From positions 310,414 to 374,413 of the forward strand of contig NZ_FNKN01000003.1 in NCBI RefSeq assembly GCF_900102175.1: 64,000 nucleotides of DNA, in the 5' to 3' direction. Numbering within the stretch: the first letter of the stretch is position 1; every line of letters begins with the position of its first letter. The notes under the pieces are model-generated. The model ran no database searches and had not been told where the DNA came from. It saw only the letters and a list, made by a program, of their open reading frames with translations. Of this stretch, positions 19,506 to 30,122 are shown one piece after another. The translations under genes were made by a program, and so were the position numbers. Source of the stretch: Microbacterium sp. cf332. GTDB lineage: Bacteria; Actinomycetota; Actinomycetes; Actinomycetales; Microbacteriaceae.

Positions 19506-20408
19506 ATGGGCGCACAACTCCGGGTCTACAAGCAGAAGATCAGTTCTGCTCAGACGACCAAGAAGATCACGAAGGCGATGGAGCTCATCGCGGCTTCGCG
19601 CATTCAGAAGGCGATGGGACGCGTCCGCGCGTCCTCTCCCTTCGCGCGGGCCGTGACGCGTGCCGTCTCCGCGGTGGCGACCCACTCCGACGTCGAGCAC
19701 CCGCTGACGACCGAGCGCGAGACGATCCGTCGCTCCGCGGTGGTCATCTTCGCCTCCGACCGCGGCCTCGCCGGCGCGTTCAACTCGCAGATCCTCCGCG
19801 AGGGTCTCGAGCTGGCCGAGCTGCTGCGGTCGCAGGGCAAGGACGTGGAGTACTACCTCATCGGCCGCAAGGCCGTCGGGTACTTCCAGTTCCGTCGGAT
19901 GCGGGCTGCCGGCGAGTGGACGGGTGACACCGACACACCGCACTTCAGCACGGCCGAGCAGGTCGCCGGGGCCCTCCTCGACGCCTACGCTCAGGGCGGC
20001 GAGGACGGCGGCGTCGACGAGATCCACCTCGTGTACAACCGTTTCGTCAGCATGATGACGCAGACGCCCGAGTCGGTGCGTCTGCTGCCCCTCGAGGTCG
20101 TCGAGGCCGACGCTGCGACGGCGGACCAGGCTCCGGTCTATCCGCTGTACGAGTTCGAGCCCGACCCCGAGACGGTGCTCGACGCGCTGCTGCCGGTCTA
20201 CGTCCAGAGCCGCGTGTTCAACGCGCTGCTCCAGTCGTCGGCCGCGAAGCACGCCGCGACACAGAAGGCGATGAAGTCGGCGAGCGACAACGCCGACAAG
20301 CTCATCACCGACTACACCCGCCTGCGCAACAACGCTCGCCAGGCCGAGATCACTCAGCAGATCGCCGAGATCGTCGGCGGCGCCGACGCTCTGGCGTCGG
20401 GCAAATAA
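19506..20408 (+). CDS. atpG: ATP synthase F1 subunit gamma
   Basis: Central rotor shaft that couples c-ring rotation to catalysis. 300 residues. Conserved N-terminal helix [20 protein letters not shown] and C-terminal helix [32 protein letters not shown], which together form the coiled coil. An insert around 140-165 ([20 protein letters not shown]) falls where actinobacterial gamma loops vary. The strong GGAGGACG is 9 bases before the ATG. Confidence 0.97.
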   Translation: MGAQLRVYKQKISSAQTTKKITKAMELIAASRIQKAMGRVRASSPFARAVTRAVSAVATHSDVEHPLTTERETIRRSAVVIFASDRGLAGAFNSQILREGLELAELLRSQGKDVEYYLIGRKAVGYFQFRRMRAAGEWTGDTDTPHFSTAEQVAGALLDAYAQGGEDGGVDEIHLVYNRFVSMMTQTPESVRLLPLEVVEADAATADQAPVYPLYEFEPDPETVLDALLPVYVQSRVFNALLQSSAAKHAATQKAMKSASDNADKLITDYTRLRNNARQAEITQQIAEIVGGADALASGK

Positions 20409-21875
<1,467 letters not shown>

Positions 21876-21876
21876 C

Positions 21877-22134
21877 ATGGCTCTGACGGTCACGCTCGTC
21901 TCCGCCGAGGCGGAGGTCTGGTCCGGCGAGGCCACCCTCGTCGTGGCCAAGACGGTCGAGGGCGAGATCGGCTTCATGGCAGGTCACGAGCCGGTGCTGG
22001 CGATCCTCGCCGAAGGCCAGGTCCGCATCACCCAGCCCGGCGGCGCGAAGATCGTCGCCAACGCGCAGGACGGCTTCCTGTCGATGGAGGGCGACGAGCT
22101 CACCATCGTGGCAGGCAACGCCGCACTCGCCTGA
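21877..22134 (+). CDS. atpC: ATP synthase F1 subunit epsilon, short form
   Basis: Beta-sandwich subunit at the foot of the rotor. 85 residues: the N-terminal beta domain (LTVTLVSAEAEVWSGEA..GEIGFMAGHEPVLAILAEGQVRI) is complete, but the C-terminal two-helix domain that inhibits ATP hydrolysis in E. coli (about 135 residues) is missing. This looks like the natural form in the family rather than a truncation, as the stop is followed by the operon terminator. ATG one base after the atpD stop. Confidence 0.95.
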   Translation: MALTVTLVSAEAEVWSGEATLVVAKTVEGEIGFMAGHEPVLAILAEGQVRITQPGGAKIVANAQDGFLSMEGDELTIVAGNAALA

Positions 22135-22157
22135 CGCGCACACGTCGCACGACACGA

Positions 22158-22195
22158 CACGAGAGACCACGCCCTACGGGGTGTGGTCTCTCGTG
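22158..22195 (+). terminator. Terminator hairpin of the atp operon
   Basis: 17-bp stem (22158-22174 with 22179-22195; one G-T pair) closed by a C(TACG)G tetraloop, a UNCG-class loop that is unusually stable. It begins 24 bases after the atpC stop. No long T-tract follows. It ends 20 bases before yaaA. Confidence 0.8.
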
Positions 22196-22215
22196 CTGAG
22201 AGGGAGGACAATCGG

Positions 22216-22968
22216 ATGCTGGTGCTGCTGCCGCCCTCGGAGACCAAGCGCGCGGGAGGGGCGGGGGCTCCTCTCGACCTCGACGCGCTGGCTCTGCCGC
22301 AGCTCGCGAGTCAGCGCCGGGAGGCCGTGGACGCTCTCGTCGCGCTCTCGGCGGATGCCGGCATCGCCGCTCGGGTGCTCAAGCTGAGCCCCCGGCAGTT
22401 GGGCGAGATAGACGTCAACGCCCAGATGGCGACCGCGCCGACCATGCCGGCGATCGACCGGTACACGGGCGTGCTCTTCGACGCGCTGGACGCTGCATCC
22501 CTCGACGCTGCGGGCCGGGCGTGGCTCGGCGCTCACGTCCTGATCCAATCCGCCCCGTTCGGCCCCGTCGGCGCGCTCGACGCCATCCCCGCCTATCGCC
22601 TGGCCGCCGGGACCGCGCTGCCCGGGATCGCCCCGATGCGCCGCCATTGGGCCGAAGCGACATCCGCGGCGCTGGCCGCGACGGGGGCGTCGTTCATCCT
22701 CGACCTGCGGTCCGAGGCCTACGTGGCGCTCGCGCCGGTGCCCGCCGCCGTGCCGTCGGCTTTCGTCCGGGTCGTCACCGCGGGTGCCGACGGCACCGTG
22801 CGGGCGCTGAACCACTTCAACAAGCACGCGAAGGGCGAGCTGACCCGCGCTCTCGCCGCTACGGGTGCCGCGATCGATTCGCGCGCCGCGTTCGTCGACT
22901 GGGCGGGCCGCAACGGGTGGAGCGTCCGCGCATCCGACCGGAGCGAAGAGCTCGAGCTCGTCGTCTGA
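22216..22968 (+). CDS. yaaA: YaaA family protein (peroxide stress)
   Basis: 250-residue member of the UPF0246/YaaA family. In E. coli YaaA lowers free iron during peroxide stress and binds DNA. Family marks are MLVLLPPSETK at the start, the YTGVLFDAL segment, SFILDLRSEAYVAL, and NHFNKHAKGELTRAL. ATG 22216 is chosen because AGGGAGGA lies just upstream; the reading to 22183 would start inside the atp terminator. Immediate genetic context gives no further clue. Confidence 0.88.
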   Translation: MLVLLPPSETKRAGGAGAPLDLDALALPQLASQRREAVDALVALSADAGIAARVLKLSPRQLGEIDVNAQMATAPTMPAIDRYTGVLFDALDAASLDAAGRAWLGAHVLIQSAPFGPVGALDAIPAYRLAAGTALPGIAPMRRHWAEATSAALAATGASFILDLRSEAYVALAPVPAAVPSAFVRVVTAGADGTVRALNHFNKHAKGELTRALAATGAAIDSRAAFVDWAGRNGWSVRASDRSEELELVV

Positions 22969-23023
22969 CGGCCGCGGCCGACAGGGCACGGCCGGCATTC
23001 CCGCACGCCCGCGCCCGGTTCGC

Positions 23024-23029
23024 TAGCAT
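23024..23029 (+). promoter_or_regulatory. -10 box of the DUF5684 gene
   Basis: TAGCAT, 58 bases before the ATG at 23088. The leader contains a strong GAGGAGG Shine-Dalgarno. Confidence 0.45.
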
Positions 23030-23087
23030 GAGCGGCGACCGGCGACACGATCGTGCCGTTCCGGGTCCTGACTGAGGAGGTCGTTTC

Positions 23088-23771
23088 ATGCCGGACTACT
23101 ACGACGGGAGCGGAGCGGGCGTGGGAGCCATCCTGGCCGTCATCTTCGTCCTGCTGCCCATCATCCTGATCCTCTCCCTCGCGGGATACGTCATCAGCTC
23201 CTTCTTCTACATGAGGATCTTCGAGAAGGCGGGCGTGCAGGGCAAATGGCGTGCGTGGGTCCCCGTGTACCGCGAGCTGGTCTTCGCGAAGCTCGGCGAT
23301 CTGTCGCCCTGGGTCATGCTCGGCGCCATGGTGGCTGCTGCCGTCCTGACGAACATCCCCGCCATCGGCGGCATCTTCAGCTACGTCCTCTTCGCCGCCC
23401 TCGCCGTCGCCAGCTGGCGCGTCGGGCTGAAGCTCGGCAAGGACTGGCCCCTGGTCCTCCTCTACCTCATCCCCGGCATCGGTGGGCTGATCTGGCTGGG
23501 TATCGCCGCGTTCTCCAGCTCGCCGTGGAACCCGAATGTGACGCCCGCGCCGTGGCGCACCTCGTTCCTGCGCGACACGACCGTCTGGCAGGGCATCCCG
23601 GTGCAGCCGGACGGCGGAGCCGCTCCCGCCGCCGGCTACGGCGCCCCGTCCGCCGGATACGTCCCGCCGGCCGCGCCCGCGGCGCCGCAGGCGGGCTCGT
23701 ACCCGCCGCCGGCCGGATCGTACCCGCCGCCGCCCGCCGAACCCCCGGCCTCGGACGCTCCGCGCCCGTGA
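23088..23771 (+). CDS. DUF5684 membrane protein with Pro-rich tail
   Basis: 227 residues. Membrane segments at ~14-40, 70-90, 92-108 and 122-142 carry the DUF5684 signature MRIFEKAGVQGKWRAWVPVY followed by a conserved basic/aromatic loop. The last ~65 residues are a Pro/Ala/Gly/Tyr tail with repeated SYPPPAG units, likely cytoplasmic and disordered. Relatives are common in actinobacteria, some annotated as signal-peptidase-linked or exoprotein genes, but the function is unknown. GAGGAGGTC precedes the ATG. Confidence 0.82.
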   Translation: MPDYYDGSGAGVGAILAVIFVLLPIILILSLAGYVISSFFYMRIFEKAGVQGKWRAWVPVYRELVFAKLGDLSPWVMLGAMVAAAVLTNIPAIGGIFSYVLFAALAVASWRVGLKLGKDWPLVLLYLIPGIGGLIWLGIAAFSSSPWNPNVTPAPWRTSFLRDTTVWQGIPVQPDGGAAPAAGYGAPSAGYVPPAAPAAPQAGSYPPPAGSYPPPPAEPPASDAPRP

Positions 23772-23775
23772 CTCC

Positions 23776-23811
23776 CGAGAGAGCCCCCGTCACGCGACGG
23801 GGGCTCTCTCG
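23776..23811 (+). terminator. Terminator hairpin after the DUF5684 gene
   Basis: Perfect 16-bp stem (23776-23791 with 23796-23811) and a 4-base loop ACGC, starting 4 bases after the stop codon. Only a short pyrimidine stretch follows. It ends 12 bases before the -10 of the next gene, so it separates the two units. Confidence 0.85.
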
Positions 23812-23823
23812 TCGATTCCGGGC

Positions 23824-23829
23824 TAGCGT
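23824..23829 (+). promoter_or_regulatory. -10 box of the aldo/keto reductase, leaderless type
   Basis: TAGCGT, six G residues, then ATG 23836. There is no room for a Shine-Dalgarno on a transcript starting at the ATG. Confidence 0.55.
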
Positions 23830-23835
23830 GGGGGG

Positions 23836-24819
23836 ATGGACGACGCAGTGCAGACCCGCAGACTCGGCTCCTCCGGACTCCTCGTGTCGGCGGTGGGACT
23901 GGGCTGCAACAACTTCGGTCGGCGGGGCACGCCGACGCAGTCGTTGGAGGGCACGGTCGCCGTCCTCGACGCCGCGCTCGACGCGGGCATAACCTTCTTC
24001 GACACGGCCGACATCTACGGCGGCGAGCCCGGGCTGTCGGAGACCCTGATGGGGGAGGCGTTGCGCGGGCGACGGGACGGCGTGGTCGTGGCCACGAAGT
24101 TCGGCCACAGCGCCGTCGATCTGGGCCTGCCCGGTGCCAAGGGCTCGCGGGCGTACATCCGGCGTGCGGTGGAGGCGTCGCTCGAAAGACTGCAGACCGA
24201 CTGGATCGACCTCTACCAGCTCCACACCCCCGATCCGGAGACGCCGATCGAGGAGACTCTCGACGCGCTGTCCGAGCTCGTGCGCGAGGGCAAGGTGCGC
24301 TACGTCGGGCACTCGAACTTCACCGGTTGGCAGATCGCCGAGGCCGAGGCGGTCGCGCGGGCCCGGGGTGACGTGCCGTTCATCTCCGCGCAGAACCACT
24401 ACAGCCTTCTCGCCCGCGCCGCCGAGCGCGAGGTGCTGCCGGCGGTCCGTCGGTACGATCGCGGCTTCCTGCCGTACTTCCCCCTGCACAACGGCTTGCT
24501 GACCGGCAAGTTCACGCGCGACCACATCCCGTCCGATTCCCGTGTCGCACGCGAGCGACGTCACCTCTGGGAGAAGGCGCCCTGGGATGCGCTCGACGCC
24601 TACCGCTCGTTCTGCGACGAGCGCGGCATCACGATGGTGCAGGCGACCTTCGGCTGGCTGCTCGCGCAGCCCGCGCTCAGCAGCGTCATCGCGGGCGCCA
24701 CCTCAGCCGATCAGGTCCGGTCGAACGCCGCCGCGGCGTCGGCATGGCGCCCCAGCGCCGACGACCTCGCGACCATCGACGCGCTTTTCCCGCTGCCGGC
24801 CGACCCTGCGGCGGGGTAG
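23836..24819 (+). CDS. Aldo/keto reductase
   Basis: 327-residue (beta/alpha)8 NADPH-dependent oxidoreductase. The catalytic tetrad is visible: Asp and Tyr in FFDTADIYGG, Lys in VVATKFG, His in LYQLHTPDP. C-terminal cofactor-binding region SSVIAGATSADQVRSNAAAA. It resembles the AKR11/AKR12-type YghZ/Tas-like group; the substrate is not predictable. It is a single gene between two regulatory units. Confidence 0.92.
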   Translation: MDDAVQTRRLGSSGLLVSAVGLGCNNFGRRGTPTQSLEGTVAVLDAALDAGITFFDTADIYGGEPGLSETLMGEALRGRRDGVVVATKFGHSAVDLGLPGAKGSRAYIRRAVEASLERLQTDWIDLYQLHTPDPETPIEETLDALSELVREGKVRYVGHSNFTGWQIAEAEAVARARGDVPFISAQNHYSLLARAAEREVLPAVRRYDRGFLPYFPLHNGLLTGKFTRDHIPSDSRVARERRHLWEKAPWDALDAYRSFCDERGITMVQATFGWLLAQPALSSVIAGATSADQVRSNAAAASAWRPSADDLATIDALFPLPADPAAG

Positions 24820-24847
24820 CGGAATCACGCTCCGCGGGCGTGTCCAC

Positions 24848-24853
24848 TAGAGT
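24848..24853 (+). promoter_or_regulatory. -10 box of the PP2C gene
   Basis: TAGAGT, 38 bases before the GTG at 24892, leaving a leader with GAAGGAAGAG. Confidence 0.4.
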
Positions 24854-24891
24854 GTGACACGTCCATCCGTCCACGAAGGAAGAGTGACAGA

Positions 24892-25734
24892 GTGCCCGAC
24901 CCCACGACCCAATCCCGGATCGTGGACGTCCCGTCCGGTGCGATCGAACTCCGCTGGGCCGCAGCCACCGACACCGGACGACGCCGCGACAGCAACCAGG
25001 ACGCGCTTCTGGCGCAGTATCCGCTGTTCATCGTCGCCGACGGGATGGGCGGCCACATCGGCGGCGAGATCGCGAGTGCGAGCGCCGTCGACCGCCTGCG
25101 GGGAGTCGCCGACCGCGGCGTCGTCACCCCGGAGGACATCGAGGACGCGCTCGAGCGTGCGGTCGGAGACATCGCCGATCATCCCGAGACGACCGACGAC
25201 GGCACGGGTACGACCGTCACGGGCGTCTACCTCGACGTCGTCGACGGCGAGCCGCAGTGGACGACCCTGAACATCGGCGACTCGCGCGTGTACCTCCTGC
25301 GCGATCAGGCGATCGCCCAGGTGACGACCGATCACTCCGTCGTGCAGGAGCTCGTCGCAGCGGGTCGCCTCAGCCCGGAAGAGGCCGAGCAGCACCCGTA
25401 CGGCAACGTGATCACGCGCGCCGTCGGACCCAGCGACGGGGTCACCCCGGATTACGTCCGGCTCGACGTCGTCGACGGCGACCGCTTCGTGATCTGCAGC
25501 GATGGACTCACCAAAGAGCTGACCGATTACGGCATCCTGCATTTCCTGCTCGAGAACGCCGATCCCGCCGCCGCCGTGTCGGCGATGATGACGGCCGCCC
25601 TCGAGAACGGCGGCCGCGACAACGTGACCGTCATCGTGCTCGACGCGCACCTGCAGGGCGATGCGGGTGGCGCGACGGGCGAGGCTCCCGGCCCCCAGTC
25701 GTCCGACGCCGGTTCCTCCCCGGCCTCGGACTGA
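24892..25734 (+). CDS. PP2C-family protein serine/threonine phosphatase
   Basis: Mg/Mn-dependent phosphatase that removes phosphate from Ser/Thr. 280 residues. The metal-binding motifs are all present: RRRDSNQD, VADGMGGHIGG, GTTVTGVYL, NIGDSRVYLLR, TDHSVVQELV, CSDGLTKEL and GGRDNVTVIVL. Unlike mycobacterial PstP it has no membrane anchor; the last ~25 residues are a low-complexity tail. No kinase gene is next to it. It is followed after 67 bases by the FtsK-like ATPase, so it may act on phosphoproteins of that system (inference). Confidence 0.93.
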   Translation: MPDPTTQSRIVDVPSGAIELRWAAATDTGRRRDSNQDALLAQYPLFIVADGMGGHIGGEIASASAVDRLRGVADRGVVTPEDIEDALERAVGDIADHPETTDDGTGTTVTGVYLDVVDGEPQWTTLNIGDSRVYLLRDQAIAQVTTDHSVVQELVAAGRLSPEEAEQHPYGNVITRAVGPSDGVTPDYVRLDVVDGDRFVICSDGLTKELTDYGILHFLLENADPAAAVSAMMTAALENGGRDNVTVIVLDAHLQGDAGGATGEAPGPQSSDAGSSPASD

Positions 25735-25801
25735 GCACCGACCTCCACCGAGGCGCGAGTGTCGGCCGCGCGGGCCGGTCGTCCGGGGTTGACTCGGCGA
25801 C

Positions 25802-28534
25802 GTGCAGCACCCGGCTCTCCTCGATGACCCGATCCGCGTGCCCTCTCGGGCCCCGGAACCCCGCCGCGCGTCGTTCCCGTTCTGGGCCCTCGTGGTGCCG
25901 GTCGTCGGGGCGGTCGTCCTCTGGCAGGTGACCGGGTCGCCGACGGTGCTGTGGTTCGCCGCACTCGGACCCCTCGTCGCCCTCGCATCGATCCTCGACG
26001 CAGGGCGGATGGCGCGTCGCGAGCGGCGTCGCGCACAGCGGCGCGAGGCCGACGACCTGCGGCTCGCGCGTGCCGAACTCGATCGCCGGCACGCCGCAGA
26101 ACGCGCCGCGCTGTGGCGGGCGACGCCCGACGCCGATCGTCTCGTCGAGCGCCCCGACGGGATCTGGCGAGCCGGCCCGGGCCGGGAGGTCGTCGTGGTC
26201 GGATCGGGTTCGGTCCCATCACGCGCGCGCATCGACGGGGATGCGGCAGCCGAGTTCCGCCGAGAGGCCGCCGTGCTCGCTGATGCGCCCATCGACGTGC
26301 CGCTCACGGCGGGCATCGCCGTCGTCGGTCCGCGCGCGGCGTCGGTCGCGGTGGCGCGCGCGCTCGTCGCGCAGATCTGCCTCGCCCATCCGCCCGGTGC
26401 GGTCCAGCTGATCGGCGTCGACGAGGAGTGGGCCGACGCGTTGCCGCATGCCCAGGTCGCGCGCGGACTGCGACTGTGGTGGGGCCGGGCGACGCTGCCC
26501 CCCGACGTCGATGCCACGATCATCTGCGCCGGCGCGGCTGCGCCTCCGCCGCAGTGCTCGGCGATCCTCCGTCTGATCGACACCGACGAGGCGGAGCTGA
26601 CTTTCGAGGGTTCGTCGACGCGTGTGCGGCCCGCGGCCTGGGGCGCCGAGCGCGCTGCGGCGCTCGTCGACGTGCTCCGAGGCCACGAGGCCGCCGTCGG
26701 CGCCGGTCCGCTCGCCCCGATGGCGTTCGACGACCTGCCGCAGCGGCCGGATTCGGGCTCGCGGGTCGCGATCGGCGCCGGCCCGGCCGGTCCGGTCGAG
26801 GTCGACCTGGTCGACGACGGGCCCCACGCGATCGTCGTGGGGATGACGGGGAGCGGCAAGAGCGAGCTTCTCGTGACCTGGGTGACGGCTCTGGCGCGCA
26901 GCGCGCCGCCCGATCGCGTGAACTTCCTGCTCGTGGACTTCAAGGGCGGCCGCGCCTTCGACGCGCTCGCGCCGCTGCCCCACGTCGTGGGCGTCGTGAC
27001 CGACCTCGACGAGTGCAACGCGGTGCGCGCCGTCGAGAGTCTCACCGCCGAGATACGCCGCCGGGAGCGCGTCCTCGCCGAGCACGGCGCACGGGACATC
27101 GGCGAGATCGCCGACGTGCTGCCGCGTTTGGTCATCGTCGTCGATGAGTACGCGGCGCTCACCCGGGCTCATCCGGGGATGCACGACCTGTTCGCCGATC
27201 TCGCCGCCCGGGGTCGTGCACTGGGTCTGCATCTCGTGCTCGCGACGCAGCGGGCCGAGGGCTTCCGCGACGCCGTGCTGGCCAACGCACCGCTGCGGAT
27301 CGCGCTGCGCGTCGCCGATGCCGCCGACTCGCGGACCGTCCTGGGCTGCTCGGACGCGGCGGCGCTGCCGGGAGGGGTGGCGGAGCGCGGCACCGCACTC
27401 GTGCGGCGCGCCGCCGACACCGCGCCGCAGCTGATGCGGGTGAGCCTCTGCCCGCCGGCGGCCGTCGAGCGGATCGCGCGATCCTCGACGCGCGGTGCGC
27501 CCGCCCGCCGACCCTGGCTGCCGCCGCTTCCCTCGCGCGTCGCCCTCGACGGGCTGCGGCGCCCCGACACCGTGGTGCTCGGGGTCGCCGACGAGCCGGC
27601 CGAGCAGCGTCGCCGCGTGGTGTGCCTCGAGCCCGGCGCGCCCGGCGCGGCGGTCCTCGGTCGGGCGGGCTCGGGCCGCACCACACTTCTGCGGACCATC
27701 GCCGTACAGGCCGCTCGGGACCGGCTCTGCTGGGTTCCCGACGACCTCGAGCAGGCGTGGGACGTCATCGCGGGCCTCGACGACGTCCCGCGGGGGTGGG
27801 TGGTCGTGGTGGACGACCTCGACCTGCTCCTCACCCGGATGCCGGACGAGTACGCCGCTGCCGCCGCGGCATCCATCGAGCGCTGCGCACGGGAGGCGCG
27901 CGCCCGGGGCATCAGCGTCGTCTGCGCGGCGCAACGGATCACGGGCGCGGTCGGAAGGATCGTCGACCAGCTGCCGGACCGTGCCGTGCTCGCCGCCGTA
28001 TCGCGGTCGGAGCACATCGCTTTCGGCGGTGACCCCGCGCATCACGACCCGGCGGCACCCGCCGGGCGCGGGCGATGGCACGGCGCGCTCGTGCAGTTCG
28101 CCGACACCGCGGCGCCGGCTCCGATCGGTGGAGATCCGCGCGCGCCGTCGGTCTTCCGGCCGAGTCACGCCGTCGCTCTCGTCGCCCCGCCGACCGCGGC
28201 CACGCGCATCGCGCTCCACCGCTGGCGCGACGCCGGCATCGAGGTGCGCAGCACAGAGGAGACGACCGAACTCCGCCCCGGACGCGTCGTCTGGGGCACA
28301 CCCGAGGCGTGGCTCGGACGATGGCGTGCAGCAGCCGCGGCCGTCGCCGGGACGGGCGGACGGTGTCAGCTGGTCGTCGACGCCGGGTACGGGAGCGAGC
28401 TGCGTCTTCTCACCGGCAACCGGGCACTGCCACCCTTCGCGCACCCCGGTGGCGGGCGCGCGTGGCTCTTGGACACCCGAAGCGACCGCGTGCGCCGCGT
28501 CATCCTGACCGCGGCGGGCACCGCGCAGAGCTGA
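25802..28534 (+). CDS. FtsK/SpoIIIE-domain ATPase, EccC-like
   Basis: 910 residues. Two membrane segments near the N-terminus (~25-43 and 47-65), a basic coiled stretch, then an FtsK/SpoIIIE ATPase domain with Walker A GMTGSGKS (347-354), LVDFKGG, and Walker B RLVIVVDEYAAL followed by LGLHLVLATQRAEG. A second P-loop-like domain reads GRAGSGRTT (620-628), with Arg626 in place of the invariant Lys, and has its own VVVVDDLDLLL. This order of membrane pair plus several ATPase domains resembles EccC/EssC of type VII secretion, but no WXG100, EccB, EccD or MycP gene is nearby. GTG start; the start is uncertain. Confidence 0.85.
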   Translation: MQHPALLDDPIRVPSRAPEPRRASFPFWALVVPVVGAVVLWQVTGSPTVLWFAALGPLVALASILDAGRMARRERRRAQRREADDLRLARAELDRRHAAERAALWRATPDADRLVERPDGIWRAGPGREVVVVGSGSVPSRARIDGDAAAEFRREAAVLADAPIDVPLTAGIAVVGPRAASVAVARALVAQICLAHPPGAVQLIGVDEEWADALPHAQVARGLRLWWGRATLPPDVDATIICAGAAAPPPQCSAILRLIDTDEAELTFEGSSTRVRPAAWGAERAAALVDVLRGHEAAVGAGPLAPMAFDDLPQRPDSGSRVAIGAGPAGPVEVDLVDDGPHAIVVGMTGSGKSELLVTWVTALARSAPPDRVNFLLVDFKGGRAFDALAPLPHVVGVVTDLDECNAVRAVESLTAEIRRRERVLAEHGARDIGEIADVLPRLVIVVDEYAALTRAHPGMHDLFADLAARGRALGLHLVLATQRAEGFRDAVLANAPLRIALRVADAADSRTVLGCSDAAALPGGVAERGTALVRRAADTAPQLMRVSLCPPAAVERIARSSTRGAPARRPWLPPLPSRVALDGLRRPDTVVLGVADEPAEQRRRVVCLEPGAPGAAVLGRAGSGRTTLLRTIAVQAARDRLCWVPDDLEQAWDVIAGLDDVPRGWVVVVDDLDLLLTRMPDEYAAAAAASIERCAREARARGISVVCAAQRITGAVGRIVDQLPDRAVLAAVSRSEHIAFGGDPAHHDPAAPAGRGRWHGALVQFADTAAPAPIGGDPRAPSVFRPSHAVALVAPPTAATRIALHRWRDAGIEVRSTEETTELRPGRVVWGTPEAWLGRWRAAAAAVAGTGGRCQLVVDAGYGSELRLLTGNRALPPFAHPGGGRAWLLDTRSDRVRRVILTAAGTAQS

Positions 28535-28561
28535 CTCTTGCGCGGCGACGATGCACGGCCC

Positions 28562-28567
28562 TAGCGT
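28562..28567 (+). promoter_or_regulatory. -10 box of the APC permease operon, leaderless type
   Basis: TAGCGT, 7 bases, then GTG 28575. This decides the start: the upstream ATG at 28551 lies before the box. Confidence 0.5.
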
Positions 28568-28574
28568 GCAGCTT

Positions 28575-30119
28575 GTGACCACCTCTCCCATCGACATGCG
28601 GCGGGCTGACGGCAAGGGGCTCGCGGCCGGAACGCTGGGGTTGTGGGGCTCGACGGTGATCGGCCTCGCCTCGACCGCCCCCGTCTACTCGCTCGTCGCC
28701 ACCCTCGGCTTCGTCGTCCTCGCTGTCGGCGCGCAGGCACCGATCGCGTTCGTCATCGCGTTCATCCCGATGCTCTTCATCGCTTTCGCCTACCGCGAGC
28801 TCAACAACGCCGTCCCCGACTGCGGCACGACGTTCACCTGGGGCACGAAGGCGTTCGGTCCGTGGGTCGGCTGGATGGGCGGCTGGGGCGTCGCCGTCGC
28901 GGGCATGGTTGTGCTCGCCAACCTCGCGCAGGTCGCCGGCATCTACTTCTGGTCTCTCTTCGGCGACGGCTCCCTCAGCGAGAACGTGCCGCTCGTCACC
29001 GCGACGGGCGTCGTCTTCATCGCCCTCATGACCTACGTCAGCTGGCGGGGCGTCGAGATCGGCGAGAAGCTGCAGAACGTCCTGCTGGCGGTGCAGTACC
29101 TGCTGCTGGCGGTGTTCGTCGTCTCGGCGCTCTGGCACTACTTCTCGGGGGAGGCGCCCGATCCCACGGCCTTCTCGTGGGATTGGCTGAACCCGTTCGC
29201 CTTCACGGACGCGAGCGGCTTCGTGCAGGCCATCCTGCTCGCCCTGTTCATCTACTGGGGGTGGGACACGTGCCTGGCGTTGAACGAGGAGACGAAGGAC
29301 CCGACGCGCATCCCGGGCCGCGCGGCTGTGCTCACGACGATCATCCTGCTCGTGACCTACGTGGGTGTCACCATCTCGGCCATGATGTACGCGGGGCTGG
29401 GTGACGGGGCGACGGGCCTCGGCAACGAGGACATCGCCGACGACATCTTCCTCGCCCTCAAGGACGGCCTGCTCGGCCCGTTCTCGTGGGCGCTCGTCGT
29501 CGCGGTCATGATCTCCGCCATCTCGTCGACGCAGACGACCATCCTGCCCACGGCTCGCGGAACCCTCGCCATGGCCGCCTACCGGGCACTGCCGAAGGCG
29601 TTCCGCACGGTTCACCCGGTCTACCGGACGCCGTCGGTCTCGACGATCGTCGGCGGCGCGGTCGCGATCGTCTACTACATCGGGATGACGCTGATCAGCG
29701 ACAACATCCTGCAGGACTCCATCCTCTCGCTGGGGCTCGCCATCGCCTTCTACTATGCGCTCACCGGGTACGCCTGCGCGTGGTACTTCCGTCACGACCT
29801 GCGGCGGTCTGCGCGCGACCTCGTGGTGAAGGGCGTGCTCCCGGTGGTGGGCGCGCTGATGCTCACGTACGCCTTCGTCCAGTCGGCGATCGACATGTGG
29901 GACGTCGACTACGGGTACACCGTGCTGCTCGGCATCGGCGGCACCTTCGTCCTCGGCATCGGCGCGCTCGCCCTCGGCGTCGTGCTCATGCTGCTCTGGT
30001 ACCTCTTTCCCCGGTCGAAGCCGTTCTTCCGCGGAGAGAGTCTCAATCGCGACACCGAGGTGCTCGTCCCCGACGAACCCATCGAGTACCCGCGTTCGGT
30101 CGACGGCGGAAGGGGCTGA
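28575..30119 (+). CDS. APC-superfamily amino acid permease
   Basis: 514 residues with about twelve to fourteen membrane helices. The N-terminal GLWGSTVIGLASTAPVYSL is the broken helix 1 that binds substrate in APC transporters, and AYRELNNAVPDCGTTFTWG is typical of the amino acid-polyamine-organocation family. The C-terminal ~35 residues are cytoplasmic. GTG 28575 is chosen over ATG 28551 because a -10 lies 7 bases before it. The next gene, a saccharopine-dehydrogenase-like enzyme, begins 3 bases after the stop, suggesting import and oxidation of the same amine or amino acid. Substrate unknown. Confidence 0.9.
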   Translation: MTTSPIDMRRADGKGLAAGTLGLWGSTVIGLASTAPVYSLVATLGFVVLAVGAQAPIAFVIAFIPMLFIAFAYRELNNAVPDCGTTFTWGTKAFGPWVGWMGGWGVAVAGMVVLANLAQVAGIYFWSLFGDGSLSENVPLVTATGVVFIALMTYVSWRGVEIGEKLQNVLLAVQYLLLAVFVVSALWHYFSGEAPDPTAFSWDWLNPFAFTDASGFVQAILLALFIYWGWDTCLALNEETKDPTRIPGRAAVLTTIILLVTYVGVTISAMMYAGLGDGATGLGNEDIADDIFLALKDGLLGPFSWALVVAVMISAISSTQTTILPTARGTLAMAAYRALPKAFRTVHPVYRTPSVSTIVGGAVAIVYYIGMTLISDNILQDSILSLGLAIAFYYALTGYACAWYFRHDLRRSARDLVVKGVLPVVGALMLTYAFVQSAIDMWDVDYGYTVLLGIGGTFVLGIGALALGVVLMLLWYLFPRSKPFFRGESLNRDTEVLVPDEPIEYPRSVDGGRG

Positions 30120-30122
30120 CAC

